A stretch of 64,000 nt of DNA from Hymenobacter sp. 15J16-1T3B. Lineage in GTDB: Bacteria; Bacteroidota; Bacteroidia; Cytophagales; Hymenobacteraceae. The position numbers and the translations under genes are program-made. The stretch lies in NCBI RefSeq assembly GCF_020711235.1, contig NZ_JAJFAV010000007.1:264852-328851 (forward strand), written 5' to 3'. The notes beneath the pieces were generated by a model. It searched no databases, was not told the origin of the DNA, and saw only the letters and a list, made by a program, of their open reading frames with translations. Positions 35,084-44,209 of this stretch are shown piece after piece; within the stretch, counting starts at the first letter, position 1, and each line of letters starts with the position of its first letter.

Positions 35084-35446
35084 TCAGGGTTGGGTGAGCA
35101 GCACTTCCATGCCCGAAAGAAAGTAGAGGTTAAGCTGGCTGGTGAGGCCGTCGGCCGACCGGCGCAAGCGGGTAACCAAGGCGCGGGTGCGCTCCTCGGC
35201 CAGCTGGATGTCCAAATAAGGGCGCTGCAGCAGCGCGTCGCGCTGCACCGACCACTGCCCGTCTTGGGTTAACGCACCGGGCGTCTGCACCTGCAAATGC
35301 CCGGGTTCCAACCGCAATTGGGTGGCTTGGGCCAGCGCACTGCTGGGGTCGGTTTGGTTGAGCACCCGGTCGGTTACGTGCCACGCACCAGTCAGGAAAT
35401 CATCCGGCAGTTGTTGCAGGTTGACGTCGAAGAGCAGATCAGACAT
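35084..35446 (-). CDS. Unknown 120-residue protein upstream of the PAS gene
   Basis: ATG at 35444-35446, soluble, no signal peptide. Beta-rich pattern suggesting a lipocalin- or SRPBCC-like sheet (FDVNLQQLPDDFLTGAWHVTDRVLN, RLEPGHLQVQTPGALTQDGQWSVQRD, YLDIQLAEERTRALVTRLRR). No family recognised. It lies 53 bp before the PAS gene start, or 26 bp if the longer start is used, on the same strand. Confidence 0.65.
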   Translation of the reverse strand: MSDLLFDVNLQQLPDDFLTGAWHVTDRVLNQTDPSSALAQATQLRLEPGHLQVQTPGALTQDGQWSVQRDALLQRPYLDIQLAEERTRALVTRLRRSADGLTSQLNLYFLSGMEVLLTQP

Positions 35447-35480
35447 GCGTGGGCGGTAGACGGCGAGACAATGGAGTTGG

Positions 35481-35488
35481 CAAAGATA
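35481..35488 (-). promoter_or_regulatory. Possible -7 element for the small gene/PAS/LOG run
   Basis: The minus strand reads TATCTTTG, matching TAnnTTTG, 35 bp before the ATG at 35446 and at the edge of an AT-rich intergenic stretch (35490-35590). No -33 TTTG at the expected spacing was found. Confidence 0.45.
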
Positions 35489-35647
35489 CCCCAATACGAC
35501 ATATAAAGTTTCAATACCCGGTGCATTAACTACGTATATATACTTACAAGCACCAAAAACTACGTAGCACTATGACTATATTGGTGTCCTAGGCGTCATT
35601 ACGGAGCTGGTGCCGACCTTTGCGGCACACTGCTCCGACTACCAGCC

Positions 35648-36499
35648 ATGCCTATTGCCTTTCCCCGCCTGGCCGCTCTTGGCCTGCCGCTACTGCTGCT
35701 CAGCGCTTGCGGTAACGACGACCCCACGCCAACTTCCCCGCCCTTAAGCGAACATCTGACCCTGGGCAACCCCAGCGGCACTACCGCCGAAGCGGGCAAC
35801 ACCCGCAACTACCTGCTCGATAAGCCGCAGTACGCGCTCAGCTACCACCGCGACCGGGGCATTCCGAACTGGGTATCGTGGCACCTGAGCGCCGACTGGC
35901 TGGGCGCCGCATCCCGGCAGGACGACTTCCGCGCCGATGCCAGCCTGCCCGCCGGCTGGTACCAGCCCACGGCCAGCAGCTACCAGGGCTCGGGCTTTGA
36001 CCGCGGCCACCACTGCCCCTCGGCGGACCGCACCAAGTCCGTAGCCGACAACTCGGCCACCTTTCTGATGAGCAACATGGCCCCGCAGGCGCCCAACAAC
36101 AACCAGCGCACCTGGGCCGCCCTGGAGGACTACTGCCGCACGCTCGTCGGGCAGGGCAACGAGTTGTACATCGTCTGCGGCTCCTACGGCACCGGCGGCA
36201 CCGGTAGCAACGGCCCGGCCAGCAGCACTGACCAAGGCCGCGTAACGGTGCCGGCCCGCTTCTGGAAAGTGGTGGTGGTGCTGCCCGTTGGCAACAACGA
36301 CGCCGCCCGCGTGGACGCCAATACCCGCGTCATTGCCGTCGATACGCCCAACGACAACGCCATCGGCAGCGCCTGGGGCCCCTACCGCACCACCGTCGAC
36401 GCCATCGAAACGGCGACCGGGCTGGACCTGCTTTCGGCGGTGAAGGCCAGCGTGCAGACCGCCGTGGAGGCCCGCACCGACACCGGCCCGACGAGCTAG
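35648..36499 (+). CDS. DNA/RNA non-specific endonuclease (NUC1 family), lipoprotein
   Basis: 283 residues. Lipobox LLSAC (Cys21). The His-Me finger nuclease motif DRGHHCPSADR places the catalytic His at residue 121 (DRGHH, 118-122), followed by FLMSNMAPQAPNNNQRTW with the metal-binding Asn. GNELYIVCGSYGTGG and PARFWKVVVVLP are typical of the fold. It probably degrades extracellular DNA or RNA at the cell surface for nutrition or defence. Its stop overlaps the stop of the convergent lipoprotein gene. Confidence 0.92.
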   Translation: MPIAFPRLAALGLPLLLLSACGNDDPTPTSPPLSEHLTLGNPSGTTAEAGNTRNYLLDKPQYALSYHRDRGIPNWVSWHLSADWLGAASRQDDFRADASLPAGWYQPTASSYQGSGFDRGHHCPSADRTKSVADNSATFLMSNMAPQAPNNNQRTWAALEDYCRTLVGQGNELYIVCGSYGTGGTGSNGPASSTDQGRVTVPARFWKVVVVLPVGNNDAARVDANTRVIAVDTPNDNAIGSAWGPYRTTVDAIETATGLDLLSAVKASVQTAVEARTDTGPTS

Positions 36500-36834
36500 C
36501 GCACCGGCAGCGGCCGCACTTCGCCCGTGAGCTTGTCGATTTCGAAGGCCGCACGGTTGGGCATGCGCTTGGCCCAGTCGGTGCGCGGCACCAGCGCCTG
36601 CCACAGCGCGTCGACTTCCACCAAGCGCGCCGAATCCACGACGTACAAGTTGGCCTGGGGCTGCTGGCGCAGGTAACGAGCCAGCGCAGCACGGGCATCG
36701 GCCTCTGTGGCGGCGCTGGCCGTGGTGGGCGCGGGGGCGTTTTGTACCACCGGCGGCTGGTCGGCAGCAGTTCGGGTTTGACAGCTGGCCAGCAGGCAGC
36801 ACGCTGCCACGGGCAGGATCAGAAAGTAGTTCAT
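36496..36834 (-). CDS. Small unknown lipoprotein
   Basis: 112 residues with lipobox LLASC (Cys18), a disordered Pro/Ala/Thr linker, and a short folded domain (ARAALARYLRQQPQANLYVVDSARLVEVDALWQALVPRTDWAKRMPNRAAFEIDKLTGEVRPLPV). No family recognised. It converges on the endonuclease gene and the two stops share a CTAG tetranucleotide. With no terminator between them, the transcripts overlap. Confidence 0.75.
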   Translation of the reverse strand: MNYFLILPVAACCLLASCQTRTAADQPPVVQNAPAPTTASAATEADARAALARYLRQQPQANLYVVDSARLVEVDALWQALVPRTDWAKRMPNRAAFEIDKLTGEVRPLPVR

Positions 36835-37022
36835 CAGCGAGAAGAATTGGGAGAAGGCCGGTTTGTTTAGCGCCGCAACGCCCCAGCGGGTTGGCGGGGC
36901 AGGCTTACCGGCGGCAAGTTACCGAGTCGGCCCACGCCCTACCCCGCACAAGCCCCCGCTATTCTTGCCTGGAAGGTCTGGCCTACCGCAGCCCAGATTG
37001 GGCACTCGTTAGCTTGTGCGCC

Positions 37023-37781
37023 TTACATATCCAGCCATTGCTTGAAGGCGTTGGCGCGGCTGCTGCTCACTATCTGCTCGGCCGCCGAAGCGGGCTTCAG
37101 CACCAACGACAGGCGCCCTTTGAAGTAAGGGCGTACCTCCTGCACCGCGGCGATATGAACGATTAGCTGACGGTTGGCCCGGAAGAATTGCTTGGCGTCC
37201 AGCTCCTGCTCTAATTGGTCGAGGGTAAGGTTGATGATGAAGCGCGGGCCGGCGTGCGTGACCAAAAAAACCACGCCTTCTTCGGCGTAGAAGTATGCCA
37301 CATCGTCCACCGCCACCGCCTTCATGGCTTGTCCGTGTTTGACCATGAAGCGCGTTCGAGTCGCCGGGCTGGCAGTCGACTGCACGAGCTGCCGCAGGTT
37401 GCCCAAGCCCTGGGCCAGGTGCTGCTGCTGCAGGGCTTCGTGCTTTTTCAGGGCCTGGGCCACATCCTCCGCCGCAATGGGCTTGAGCAGGTAATCGATG
37501 CTGTTGACCCGAAAGGCTTCGATGGCGTACTGGTTGTAGGCCGTGGTGAAAATCACCGGGCACGTCACCTCCACCTGCCGAAAAATGGCGAAGCTGTTGC
37601 CGTCGGCGAGGTGTATGTCGCAGAAAAGCAGGTCGGGCGACTGGTGCAGCCGCAGCCACTCCACGGCTTCTTCCACCGACTCTACGGTCGCGACAATGTG
37701 CGCCTGCGGCCGCAGGCGGCGGATGATGCCGGCCAGGGCTTCGGCGGCCAGCTGTTCGTCTTCGATCAGGAGTACGTTCAT
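37023..37781 (-). CDS. LytTR-type response regulator (LytT-like), pair 1
   Basis: 252 residues: N-terminal receiver (LLIEDEQLAAEAL, phospho-acceptor Asp in FCDIHLADG, Lys in YLLKPI), a short linker, and a C-terminal LytTR DNA-binding domain (DVAYFYAEEGVVFLVTHAG, FFRANRQLIVHIAAVQEV). Translation is coupled to the kinase upstream by a 4-bp overlap. LytTR regulators bind paired direct repeats and often control envelope or transport genes; the nearest candidate target is the outer-membrane receptor at 38868. Confidence 0.93.
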   Translation of the reverse strand: MNVLLIEDEQLAAEALAGIIRRLRPQAHIVATVESVEEAVEWLRLHQSPDLLFCDIHLADGNSFAIFRQVEVTCPVIFTTAYNQYAIEAFRVNSIDYLLKPIAAEDVAQALKKHEALQQQHLAQGLGNLRQLVQSTASPATRTRFMVKHGQAMKAVAVDDVAYFYAEEGVVFLVTHAGPRFIINLTLDQLEQELDAKQFFRANRQLIVHIAAVQEVRPYFKGRLSLVLKPASAAEQIVSSSRANAFKQWLDM

Positions 37782-38800
37782 GCGTCGGGAGCAGCGGGCA
37801 GCAGGGGCAGCCGCACGGTAAAAGTGTCGTCGGTGGCCAGCACGGTCACGGGCCGGTCGGTCAGGTGCTGGTAACGCCGCACCACGTTCGGCAGGCCGTG
37901 GCCGGTGCCGGGTTCCGGCTCCAGCCGGAGCTGGCGGTTGTTTTCGACCACCAGCCAGTCATCTGCCACGAAGAGCCGCACCCGCAAGGGCTGACTTTTC
38001 GTGGCGCGGTTGTGCTTGAACGCGTTTTCGAGCAGCAGCTGCAGCACCGCCGGCGGCACGCGGCAGGCGTGGTATTGCACGGGCACGCGCACCGCAATGT
38101 CGAGCGTGTCGCCGAAGCGAGTTTTCATCAGGTAGATGTACGCCTCGGCCACCCCCAGCTCGGCCCGGAGTGGCACTGTGGCTTGGTCGCTGTGCTCCAG
38201 CACCGCCCGGTACACCCCCGAGAGCCGTTGCAGAAACGCCGCCGCCTGGTCCTGGTTTTTGTAAATCAACGAGCCGAGCACGTTCAGGCTGTTGAACAGG
38301 AAGTGCGGGTTGACTTGGCTTTTGAGCGCGGCCAGCTGCGCCTGGTAGCTTTCCTTCTGCAGCTGATCGGCTTGCCAGTACGCCTGCTGCAGCTTTTTGC
38401 GCACCCGTTCACCTTCCACGAAGTAGTAAAAGAACAACGAGGCCACCGCCGTTACCACCAAGACCAGCCGCACCGCTTGCGGGGGAAACTCGGCGGTGGG
38501 AATCAGCAGGTATTGGGGCAGGAACACGAAGAGTACGCTCAGCACGATGCCCGTGGCGGCTACGGCCGCGCCCTCCAGCAACTTCCGGCTCCAGCCGGGC
38601 AAGCCCCCCAACGTTTTAGTGGCCGCGACCCGGGCAATTTGTTCGTGTACCCAGAAACAGGCGAGCAGAAAGCAAAAGATGAAGGGCAGTTCCACCATGC
38701 CGCGCAGGTCGAAAAACCACAGCGTGCCCAGCTTGATGAAGACGACGGTGTAAAACCAAGCCACCGCCGTCAGGCCGGCAATTGTAAGGCGTCTTAGCAT
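37778..38800 (-). CDS. LytS-like sensor histidine kinase, pair 1
   Basis: 340 residues. Four membrane helices occupy roughly the first 145 residues. A short coiled coil and the His_kinase domain follow (LKSQVNPHFLFNSLNVLGSL, His in NPHFLFN), then a HATPase-like region (LQLLLENAFKHN, GHGLPNVVRRYQHL). It has no periplasmic sensor domain. It is 67 bp downstream of the receptor gene, so receptor, kinase and regulator may be one operon. Confidence 0.92.
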   Translation of the reverse strand: MLRRLTIAGLTAVAWFYTVVFIKLGTLWFFDLRGMVELPFIFCFLLACFWVHEQIARVAATKTLGGLPGWSRKLLEGAAVAATGIVLSVLFVFLPQYLLIPTAEFPPQAVRLVLVVTAVASLFFYYFVEGERVRKKLQQAYWQADQLQKESYQAQLAALKSQVNPHFLFNSLNVLGSLIYKNQDQAAAFLQRLSGVYRAVLEHSDQATVPLRAELGVAEAYIYLMKTRFGDTLDIAVRVPVQYHACRVPPAVLQLLLENAFKHNRATKSQPLRVRLFVADDWLVVENNRQLRLEPEPGTGHGLPNVVRRYQHLTDRPVTVLATDDTFTVRLPLLPAAPDA

Positions 38801-38867
38801 GGCAAGTAGCGGAATGCGGACGGGGGTCCGGGAAGCCCTAGCCCCCGCCCGCGAGCGGTATCGGGCC

Positions 38868-41297
38868 TTACTCGCTGGCGCGGTTCAGCTCCTCCAAGCT
38901 AGTGTTACGGGGTTTGGCGTTGAACGTAGCGCCCCGGCGGAAGGAGTAGCGCACTTGCAGGCCTACGCTCTGCGTGCCGCGGTACACGTCGAAGGCGGTG
39001 CGGTTGGCTTCGGCCTGGAAGGCGCCGCGCAGGTGGCGCGAGCGGAACATATCTGCTACGTTCAGGCTCACGTCCAGCTTATCGTCGAGAAAGCTGCGCT
39101 TCAGCCCGGCGTCCACCCACCACAGCCGCTGCACCTGGTAGATGCCGTAGGCCTGAGGGCCGAGGTACACGCCGCTGACTTCCAGCCTGAGCCCGGCCGG
39201 CAGCTCCACGCGGTGGGTGCTCTGCAGAAAGTAGTGCAGGCGGGTGTTGCGCACGGACTGGCCCTGCAGCTCGGTGCGGAAGTTTTGGTAGGACACGCTG
39301 AGCACGTTGCTGACCTGCCAGCGGGCCGCCAGGCGCAGGGGCGCTACCAGGGTGCCGCTCAGTTGGTCGAAGCGGCGCACGTTGCGCTGCTGCAACACCG
39401 TCAGGGTGTCCACGAGGCGCTGGGTGGGCACTTCGGCCATGTAGTCGGCCGTGCGGGCGTAGCCCAGCGTCAGGTTATAGGTGGATTTCAGCGTCTGGCT
39501 CAGCTGCCAGGCGTTCGTGTACTGGGGCCGCAGTTGCGGGTTGCCCTGCGCCACGGTGTACGGGTCGACGAAAAACACGAAGGGGTTCAGGTGCTCGTAC
39601 TGCGGGCGCGTAATGCGGCGGCTGTACTGGTAGCCGATTTGGTAATCTTTGCTGACCCGCTGCTGCACGAACACGCTGGGAAACAGGTTCAGGTAGCGCC
39701 GGCTGGTGATTTGGTGCAGCGTCGGCGACGTGCCCCGGCTGCGGGTCTGCTCGGCGCGCAGGCCGGCCTGCAGCTGCCACCGCTCGCCCAGGCTGGTGGC
39801 CAAGTTGGCGTAGCCGGCGTAAATGGCTTCTTGGTACAAAAAGCGGTTGCTGCGCGTCACATCCAGCCGGGCCGCTTCCAGTCCAGTTTCCTGGTAGAAA
39901 GCCAGGTCGTTGTCGGAGCGTACTTGGCTGTGCTTGGCGCCCAGCTCTAGCTTCGTCTTGGCCCCCAGAGGGCGCGTGTAGTCGGTTTTGACGGCGAAGA
40001 TGCCGTAGCGCACGGGGTTGTGGCTGCTGAAACGCTGCACCGGCTCCGCTGCTCCCGCCGGGAGGTCTACGTACCGGTTTTGGTAGTCGCTGTGGGTTAG
40101 GTCGCGCAGGGTGGCGTAGTCGACCTCGGCCGCCAGGGTGGTGCCCAGCGTATCGAGCTGGCCCAGGTAGTGCAGGTCAACGGTGCCGCTGCGCAGGCGG
40201 TTGGCTTGGCGGTTGCGGGCCAGCACGCGCTGCGGGCCGGCCGTGATGCCGGTGCCCAGCCGGGTTTCCGAGGCGAAGTCAGTGGCTTCGTCGGCCAGCA
40301 CCAGGTGCGCGGTAGCACCGACGCTGTGCCGCGCCGTGAAGTCGTAGTCGGTACCTAGGCGCAGGGTCGGGGCTGTCCGGAAGCCCGTCTGCTCACCCTG
40401 CTGCTCCAAGGCCAGGTCGGCGCTAGCCGAGCCGAAGGTGCGCTGCATGCGAGTAGACTGCCGGGTCGGCCGCCGGGCCAGGTCCAGGCTGCCGAACGAG
40501 CTCCACGGCCCCTGCTTGAGGTTCACGGTGCTGCCGGCACTGTACCCGGCCGCGCCGTTGTAGTGGGTCCCGGCGTAGGTGCTGCCGCTGAGCCCCAGCG
40601 CGGCGTTTTTCTTCAGGGTGAGGTTGATGACGCCCGCCGCCCCTTCCGCGTCGAAGCGGGCCGAGGGGTTGCTCATCAATTCCAGCGTGCGCAGCTGGGC
40701 GGCGGGCAGGTTCTGCAGCAAGGTTTGCAGCTCCCGGCGCGAGAGGTACACCCGCTTGCCGTCGAGCAGGATTTGCACGCCGCTTTTGCCGTTGAGCTGG
40801 ATGTTGCCGTCCTGGTCCACGAACACCCCGGGCGCCTTGCTTAGCACGTCGAAGGCCGTGTTGCCGGCCGTTAGCGCCGAGCCGTCCACGTTCACCACGA
40901 GCCGATCAGGGTGCTGCTCCAGCAACGGTTTCTGGGCCCGGACGGTGACGCCCTGCAACAGCTGCGGGCTGGTCTGGAGCGTGATATTGCCCAGCGTCCG
41001 AACCACTTGGGCTTGGTCGGCCGTCAGCACCGGGGATGTCCAGGCGCGGTAGCCTAAGGCGTTGATCTTGATCCGGTACGTGCCCGGAGCCGGGACCGGC
41101 AGGCGAAACACCCCGTTCATATCGGTGGCCATGCCCGTCACGAAAGCGGAGTCGGTGGCTTGTTCCACCGATACGTTGGCAAACGGCAAGGCCGCGTGCT
41201 GCGGGTCGAGCACCGTGCCCGTCAGCGTAATAGGTTGTTGGGCCAGGGCGGTGCGGCAGCAGAGCAGCAGCGGCAACAGGCAAAAACGCAGATTCAT
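38868..41297 (-). CDS. Outer-membrane receptor-like beta-barrel protein (carboxypeptidase-regulatory + plug + OMP_b-brl_3)
   Basis: 809 residues. Signal peptide ending TALAQ; an N-terminal carboxypeptidase-regulatory-like domain (TLTGTVLDPQHAALPFANVSV); a plug (NTAFDVLSKAPGVFVDQDGNIQLNGKSGVQILLDGKRVYLSRRELQTLLQNLP); then a large barrel of the OMP_b-brl_3 type ending VGLQVRYSFRRG. No TonB box is evident and no SusD partner is present, so transport is unproven. It precedes the lytS-lytT pair on the same strand. Confidence 0.87.
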   Translation of the reverse strand: MNLRFCLLPLLLCCRTALAQQPITLTGTVLDPQHAALPFANVSVEQATDSAFVTGMATDMNGVFRLPVPAPGTYRIKINALGYRAWTSPVLTADQAQVVRTLGNITLQTSPQLLQGVTVRAQKPLLEQHPDRLVVNVDGSALTAGNTAFDVLSKAPGVFVDQDGNIQLNGKSGVQILLDGKRVYLSRRELQTLLQNLPAAQLRTLELMSNPSARFDAEGAAGVINLTLKKNAALGLSGSTYAGTHYNGAAGYSAGSTVNLKQGPWSSFGSLDLARRPTRQSTRMQRTFGSASADLALEQQGEQTGFRTAPTLRLGTDYDFTARHSVGATAHLVLADEATDFASETRLGTGITAGPQRVLARNRQANRLRSGTVDLHYLGQLDTLGTTLAAEVDYATLRDLTHSDYQNRYVDLPAGAAEPVQRFSSHNPVRYGIFAVKTDYTRPLGAKTKLELGAKHSQVRSDNDLAFYQETGLEAARLDVTRSNRFLYQEAIYAGYANLATSLGERWQLQAGLRAEQTRSRGTSPTLHQITSRRYLNLFPSVFVQQRVSKDYQIGYQYSRRITRPQYEHLNPFVFFVDPYTVAQGNPQLRPQYTNAWQLSQTLKSTYNLTLGYARTADYMAEVPTQRLVDTLTVLQQRNVRRFDQLSGTLVAPLRLAARWQVSNVLSVSYQNFRTELQGQSVRNTRLHYFLQSTHRVELPAGLRLEVSGVYLGPQAYGIYQVQRLWWVDAGLKRSFLDDKLDVSLNVADMFRSRHLRGAFQAEANRTAFDVYRGTQSVGLQVRYSFRRGATFNAKPRNTSLEELNRASE

Positions 41298-41852
41298 GAT
41301 TCAGGAGCTTGAGCGATGGTCCGGCCCCGGCCTACTTGGCCGGTGTGGAACAAAAGTCCTGAGCGGCCTTGGCGGCCGAAATCGGATTCCTATGAAGCGG
41401 GACGTGGCACCCGTGAAATGGGATATAGTCGCAGTGAGTTGCCTAGCTGCGCAAGCCCGTCGACAGGGGACGAGCGGGCAGCCGCCCGGGGCAGGTACCA
41501 GCAGTTGCAGCAGCACTTTACCGCTCCCAACCTAGCCACACCGCGGCGCCTGCTGCCCCGGGCTGCCGAAACCTCGCCGACCAAAGAGGGCCACCAAGCT
41601 GCGCCGCGTGGAAGCAGCCGACGCGGCGCATTTCTTTCCCGAAGGCGAAATCACCTTTCCGGTCTAGCTGGAGCTCCAGGATATGGTTGCAGGTAGAGAC
41701 ACGGGCGCAGCCGATTTCCATGGCAGTTGTCCAAACAACGGTGTTCAGCGCTACAAACGCCGTGCTCATCACCTTTTTCTGGGGCTATAACTGATGAAGG
41801 AATACCTTCATGTCAGGTAGTCTAGCACCCATACCAGCTAGGCTACACGATC
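41298..41852. other. Divergent intergenic region between receptor and second lytS
   Basis: About 555 bp holding promoters for both directions and the decayed lytT fragment at about 41440-41667 (entered separately). No hairpin or clear promoter consensus was recognised in the rest. Confidence 0.5.
41440..41667 (+). pseudogene. Decayed fragment of a LytTR response regulator
   Basis: The DNA from about 41440 resembles the middle of the intact regulator at 42971-43726. TAGCTGCGCAAGCCCGTCGAC corresponds to its YLLKPID region with a stop in place of Tyr. From 41496 the frame reads YQQLQQHFTAPNLATPRRLL against YQQLQQHFAAPDLGTLRRLL. After a deletion and frameshift, 41596-41664 reads KLRRVEAADAAHFFPEGEITFPV against KLRSVEVADVAYFFSEDKVTFLV and then hits a TAG. 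Both ends of the gene are gone. It is the remnant of a duplicate regulator copy. Confidence 0.85.
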
Positions 41853-42974
41853 ATGAGGCGGATTAACTCAAGTCCCATCCGGCAACTTACCAATCAGCAG
41901 TGCTGGCGGGTGGCCCTGAGCCTGCTGGTGATTTATTACCCTATCCTGCTCTACCTGGGCTTTCCCAATTGGGACCATACCCTGCCGGGCTTTGTGCGGG
42001 TGCTGCCCTTTACGGCTGAGTCCTGCGCCATCATGCTGCCACTGTTCTACCTGTGGCTGCGCGTGGCCGAGCGCGTGCAACACTATTTGTTCCGCCGGTT
42101 TGGGGAGGATTCGGTGCTGGAAATGGCCTGGCCGGCGCAGCTCATCACCTTTCTGGTCTCGGTGGTGCTGGCCGTGCTGCTGGCCGTGATTCACCTGCAG
42201 CTGCTCCGCAGCGTCAACAACGGCCTGATGGCGCTGGGCTTTCCCAGTCAGATGTACCCGGATGGCAACCCGGAAGCGCGCAACGTGCTGCGCCGGGCCA
42301 TCAACGGCTTCTTCGTTATGCTGATGCTGGCCGTTTTCTACTTGCTGGCCAACCGCCGCGCCTCCGGGCAGGTGCAGGAGTACCACCAGCAAACCGAGCA
42401 ACTGAAAAACGAGCAGGTGCAAGCCCAACTGGCAGCCTTGAAAAGCCAGGTCAATCCGCACTTCCTCTTCAATAGCCTCAACATCCTGACCTCCTTGGTC
42501 GACACCGACCCGAAGCTCTCCATTCGCTTCATCGGGCAGCTGGCCCGGGTGTACCGCTACACCCTGGAGCAGCAGGAGCAGCAACTGGTGCCGCTGCAAA
42601 CCGAGCTGGACTTCATTCAGTCGTATATCTTCCTGCTGCACATTCGCTTTCGCGACAAGCTACAGGTGCTGGTGCAGGTGCCCGAAGCTGTGGCCGCGCA
42701 GCGCCGGATTGCGCCGCTTACCTTGCAGTTGCTGCTGGAAAACGTGGTGAAGCACAACCAGATGTCGGCCGAGCTGCCGCTGCGGGTGCTGCTGGTGGCC
42801 ACCGACGACGAGCTGCTGGTGCGCAACAACGTGCAGGCCCGCCCCAGCCCGGCGGCCGCGTCGACCCACGTGGGGCTGTCCAACATCCGCAACCGCTACC
42901 ACTACCTCACCGACCGCCCCGTGGTGGTGGAAGAAACCAGCCAGGATTTCACCGTGCGCATCCCCCTGCTATGA
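41853..42974 (+). CDS. LytS-like sensor histidine kinase, pair 2
   Basis: 373 residues. Membrane helices lie near residues 20-36, 50-70, 93-117 and 148-165. A coiled coil leads into LKSQVNPHFLFNSLNILTSLVD with the phospho-acceptor His, and LQLLLENVVKHN, GLSNIRNRYHYLTDRPV. It is 4 bp overlapped with the regulator at 42971. Similar in organisation to pair 1, which lies about 3 kb away in the opposite orientation. Confidence 0.92.
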   Translation: MRRINSSPIRQLTNQQCWRVALSLLVIYYPILLYLGFPNWDHTLPGFVRVLPFTAESCAIMLPLFYLWLRVAERVQHYLFRRFGEDSVLEMAWPAQLITFLVSVVLAVLLAVIHLQLLRSVNNGLMALGFPSQMYPDGNPEARNVLRRAINGFFVMLMLAVFYLLANRRASGQVQEYHQQTEQLKNEQVQAQLAALKSQVNPHFLFNSLNILTSLVDTDPKLSIRFIGQLARVYRYTLEQQEQQLVPLQTELDFIQSYIFLLHIRFRDKLQVLVQVPEAVAAQRRIAPLTLQLLLENVVKHNQMSAELPLRVLLVATDDELLVRNNVQARPSPAAASTHVGLSNIRNRYHYLTDRPVVVEETSQDFTVRIPLL

Positions 42975-43726
42975 ACGTTCTCATCGTCGAAGACGAGGCC
43001 TTGTCGGCCGAACGCCTCGCCGCCCAGCTGCGCGCCTACGACCCGCGCATCACCGTGCTGGCCCAGTTGCCGTCGGTAGCCAAAGCCGTGGCCTGGCTGC
43101 AGGCCCACCCGGCCCCTGATTTGCTTTTTCTCGACATTCACCTCGAAGATGATCTGAGCTTTCGCATCCTGGAGCAAGTGCCGCTGCGCGCGCCGGTGGT
43201 CTTCACCACCGCTTACGACCAGTACCTGCTCGATGCCTTTCGGGTCAACGGCATTGCGTACCTGCTCAAGCCCATCGACGACGAGGAGTTGGCCGCGGCC
43301 CTGAGCAAGTACCAGCAGCTACAGCAGCACTTCGCCGCCCCCGACCTGGGCACGTTGCGGCGCCTGCTGACGCCGGCCGCTCCGGCCTACAAGGAGCGGT
43401 TTATGATCAGCGCCGGGGCCAAACTGCGCAGCGTGGAAGTGGCCGACGTGGCGTACTTCTTCTCCGAAGACAAAGTCACTTTTCTTGTCACCCACAAAGG
43501 CCAGCTGCTACCCGTCGACTTCACCCTGGACAAGCTCGGGGAAATGCTGAACCCGCACGATTTCTTTCGCGTCAACCGCCAGTACCTGGTGCGCATGCAG
43601 GCCCTGGACAACGTGCACGTGTACTCCGCCGGCAAGTACCGGCTGGAACTGCGCCCGCCGGCCCGCCACGAGGTATTCGTCAGCCAAGTGCGCCTCTCCG
43701 AATTCAAGCAGTGGATGGGTAAATAA
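42971..43726 (+). CDS. LytTR-type response regulator (LytT-like), pair 2
   Basis: 251 residues: receiver (LIVEDEALSAERLAAQL, Asp in LFLDIHLEDD, YLLKPID) and LytTR domain (DVAYFFSEDKVTFLVTHKG, FFRVNRQYLVRMQALDNVHVY). Translationally coupled to its kinase. The sequence is close to the pseudogene fragment at 41440, so it belongs to a locally duplicated family. Followed by a hairpin at 43767. Confidence 0.93.
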   Translation: MNVLIVEDEALSAERLAAQLRAYDPRITVLAQLPSVAKAVAWLQAHPAPDLLFLDIHLEDDLSFRILEQVPLRAPVVFTTAYDQYLLDAFRVNGIAYLLKPIDDEELAAALSKYQQLQQHFAAPDLGTLRRLLTPAAPAYKERFMISAGAKLRSVEVADVAYFFSEDKVTFLVTHKGQLLPVDFTLDKLGEMLNPHDFFRVNRQYLVRMQALDNVHVYSAGKYRLELRPPARHEVFVSQVRLSEFKQWMGK

Positions 43727-44209
43727 GCCTCATCAGGCTGCTCAACGCCCCTACCCCACTCTTTCCAAGCCCCCGACGTGCTCTGCTGCAGCGTGCGTCG
43801 GGGGCTTATTGCTGCTCATCTGATTCAAGGCAAGGGCCGGCTAGTACGGCACGAATACCGCGTGCCTACCCTGCGTACCCGCAGACAAGGGAGGCTGCCA
43901 AGCGCGAGGCAGGTGGTGCTTTTCTGCGCCCTGGCGTCATGCTTCCCCTGAAGCTGCCGCGCTCCGCGGAAAGCAGGTGACACCGGGCGGCGCATCACCT
44001 CAGTAGTTCATCAGCCAAGTCCCAGGATTCATCCGTCAAAGGCCGTGCTCATCCGCTTTCTTTTTCGGCCCCCGAGGCGCTTGCGGACCTTTGAATCAGT
44101 TCTGCACCGCCGCTCTGAATTCATCGACCTTAAGCACTAGTACCCCACGGTACCCGGGGCGGCGACGCAGACCTGTCATTCAACCCATTCACTTTTTCCG
44201 TTTGGCTCC
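43727..44209. other. Intergenic region between lytT and ohr
   Basis: About 480 bp. It begins with a hairpin (entered separately). The remainder up to the ohr start has no recognisable gene, RNA or repeat; short in-frame stretches there look non-coding. Confidence 0.45.
43767..43807 (+). terminator. Hairpin terminator after pair-2 lytT
   Basis: AAGCCCCCGACG and CGTCGGGGGCTT form a perfect 12-bp stem with a 17-base loop, 40 bp after the stop. No T tract follows. Confidence 0.75.
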
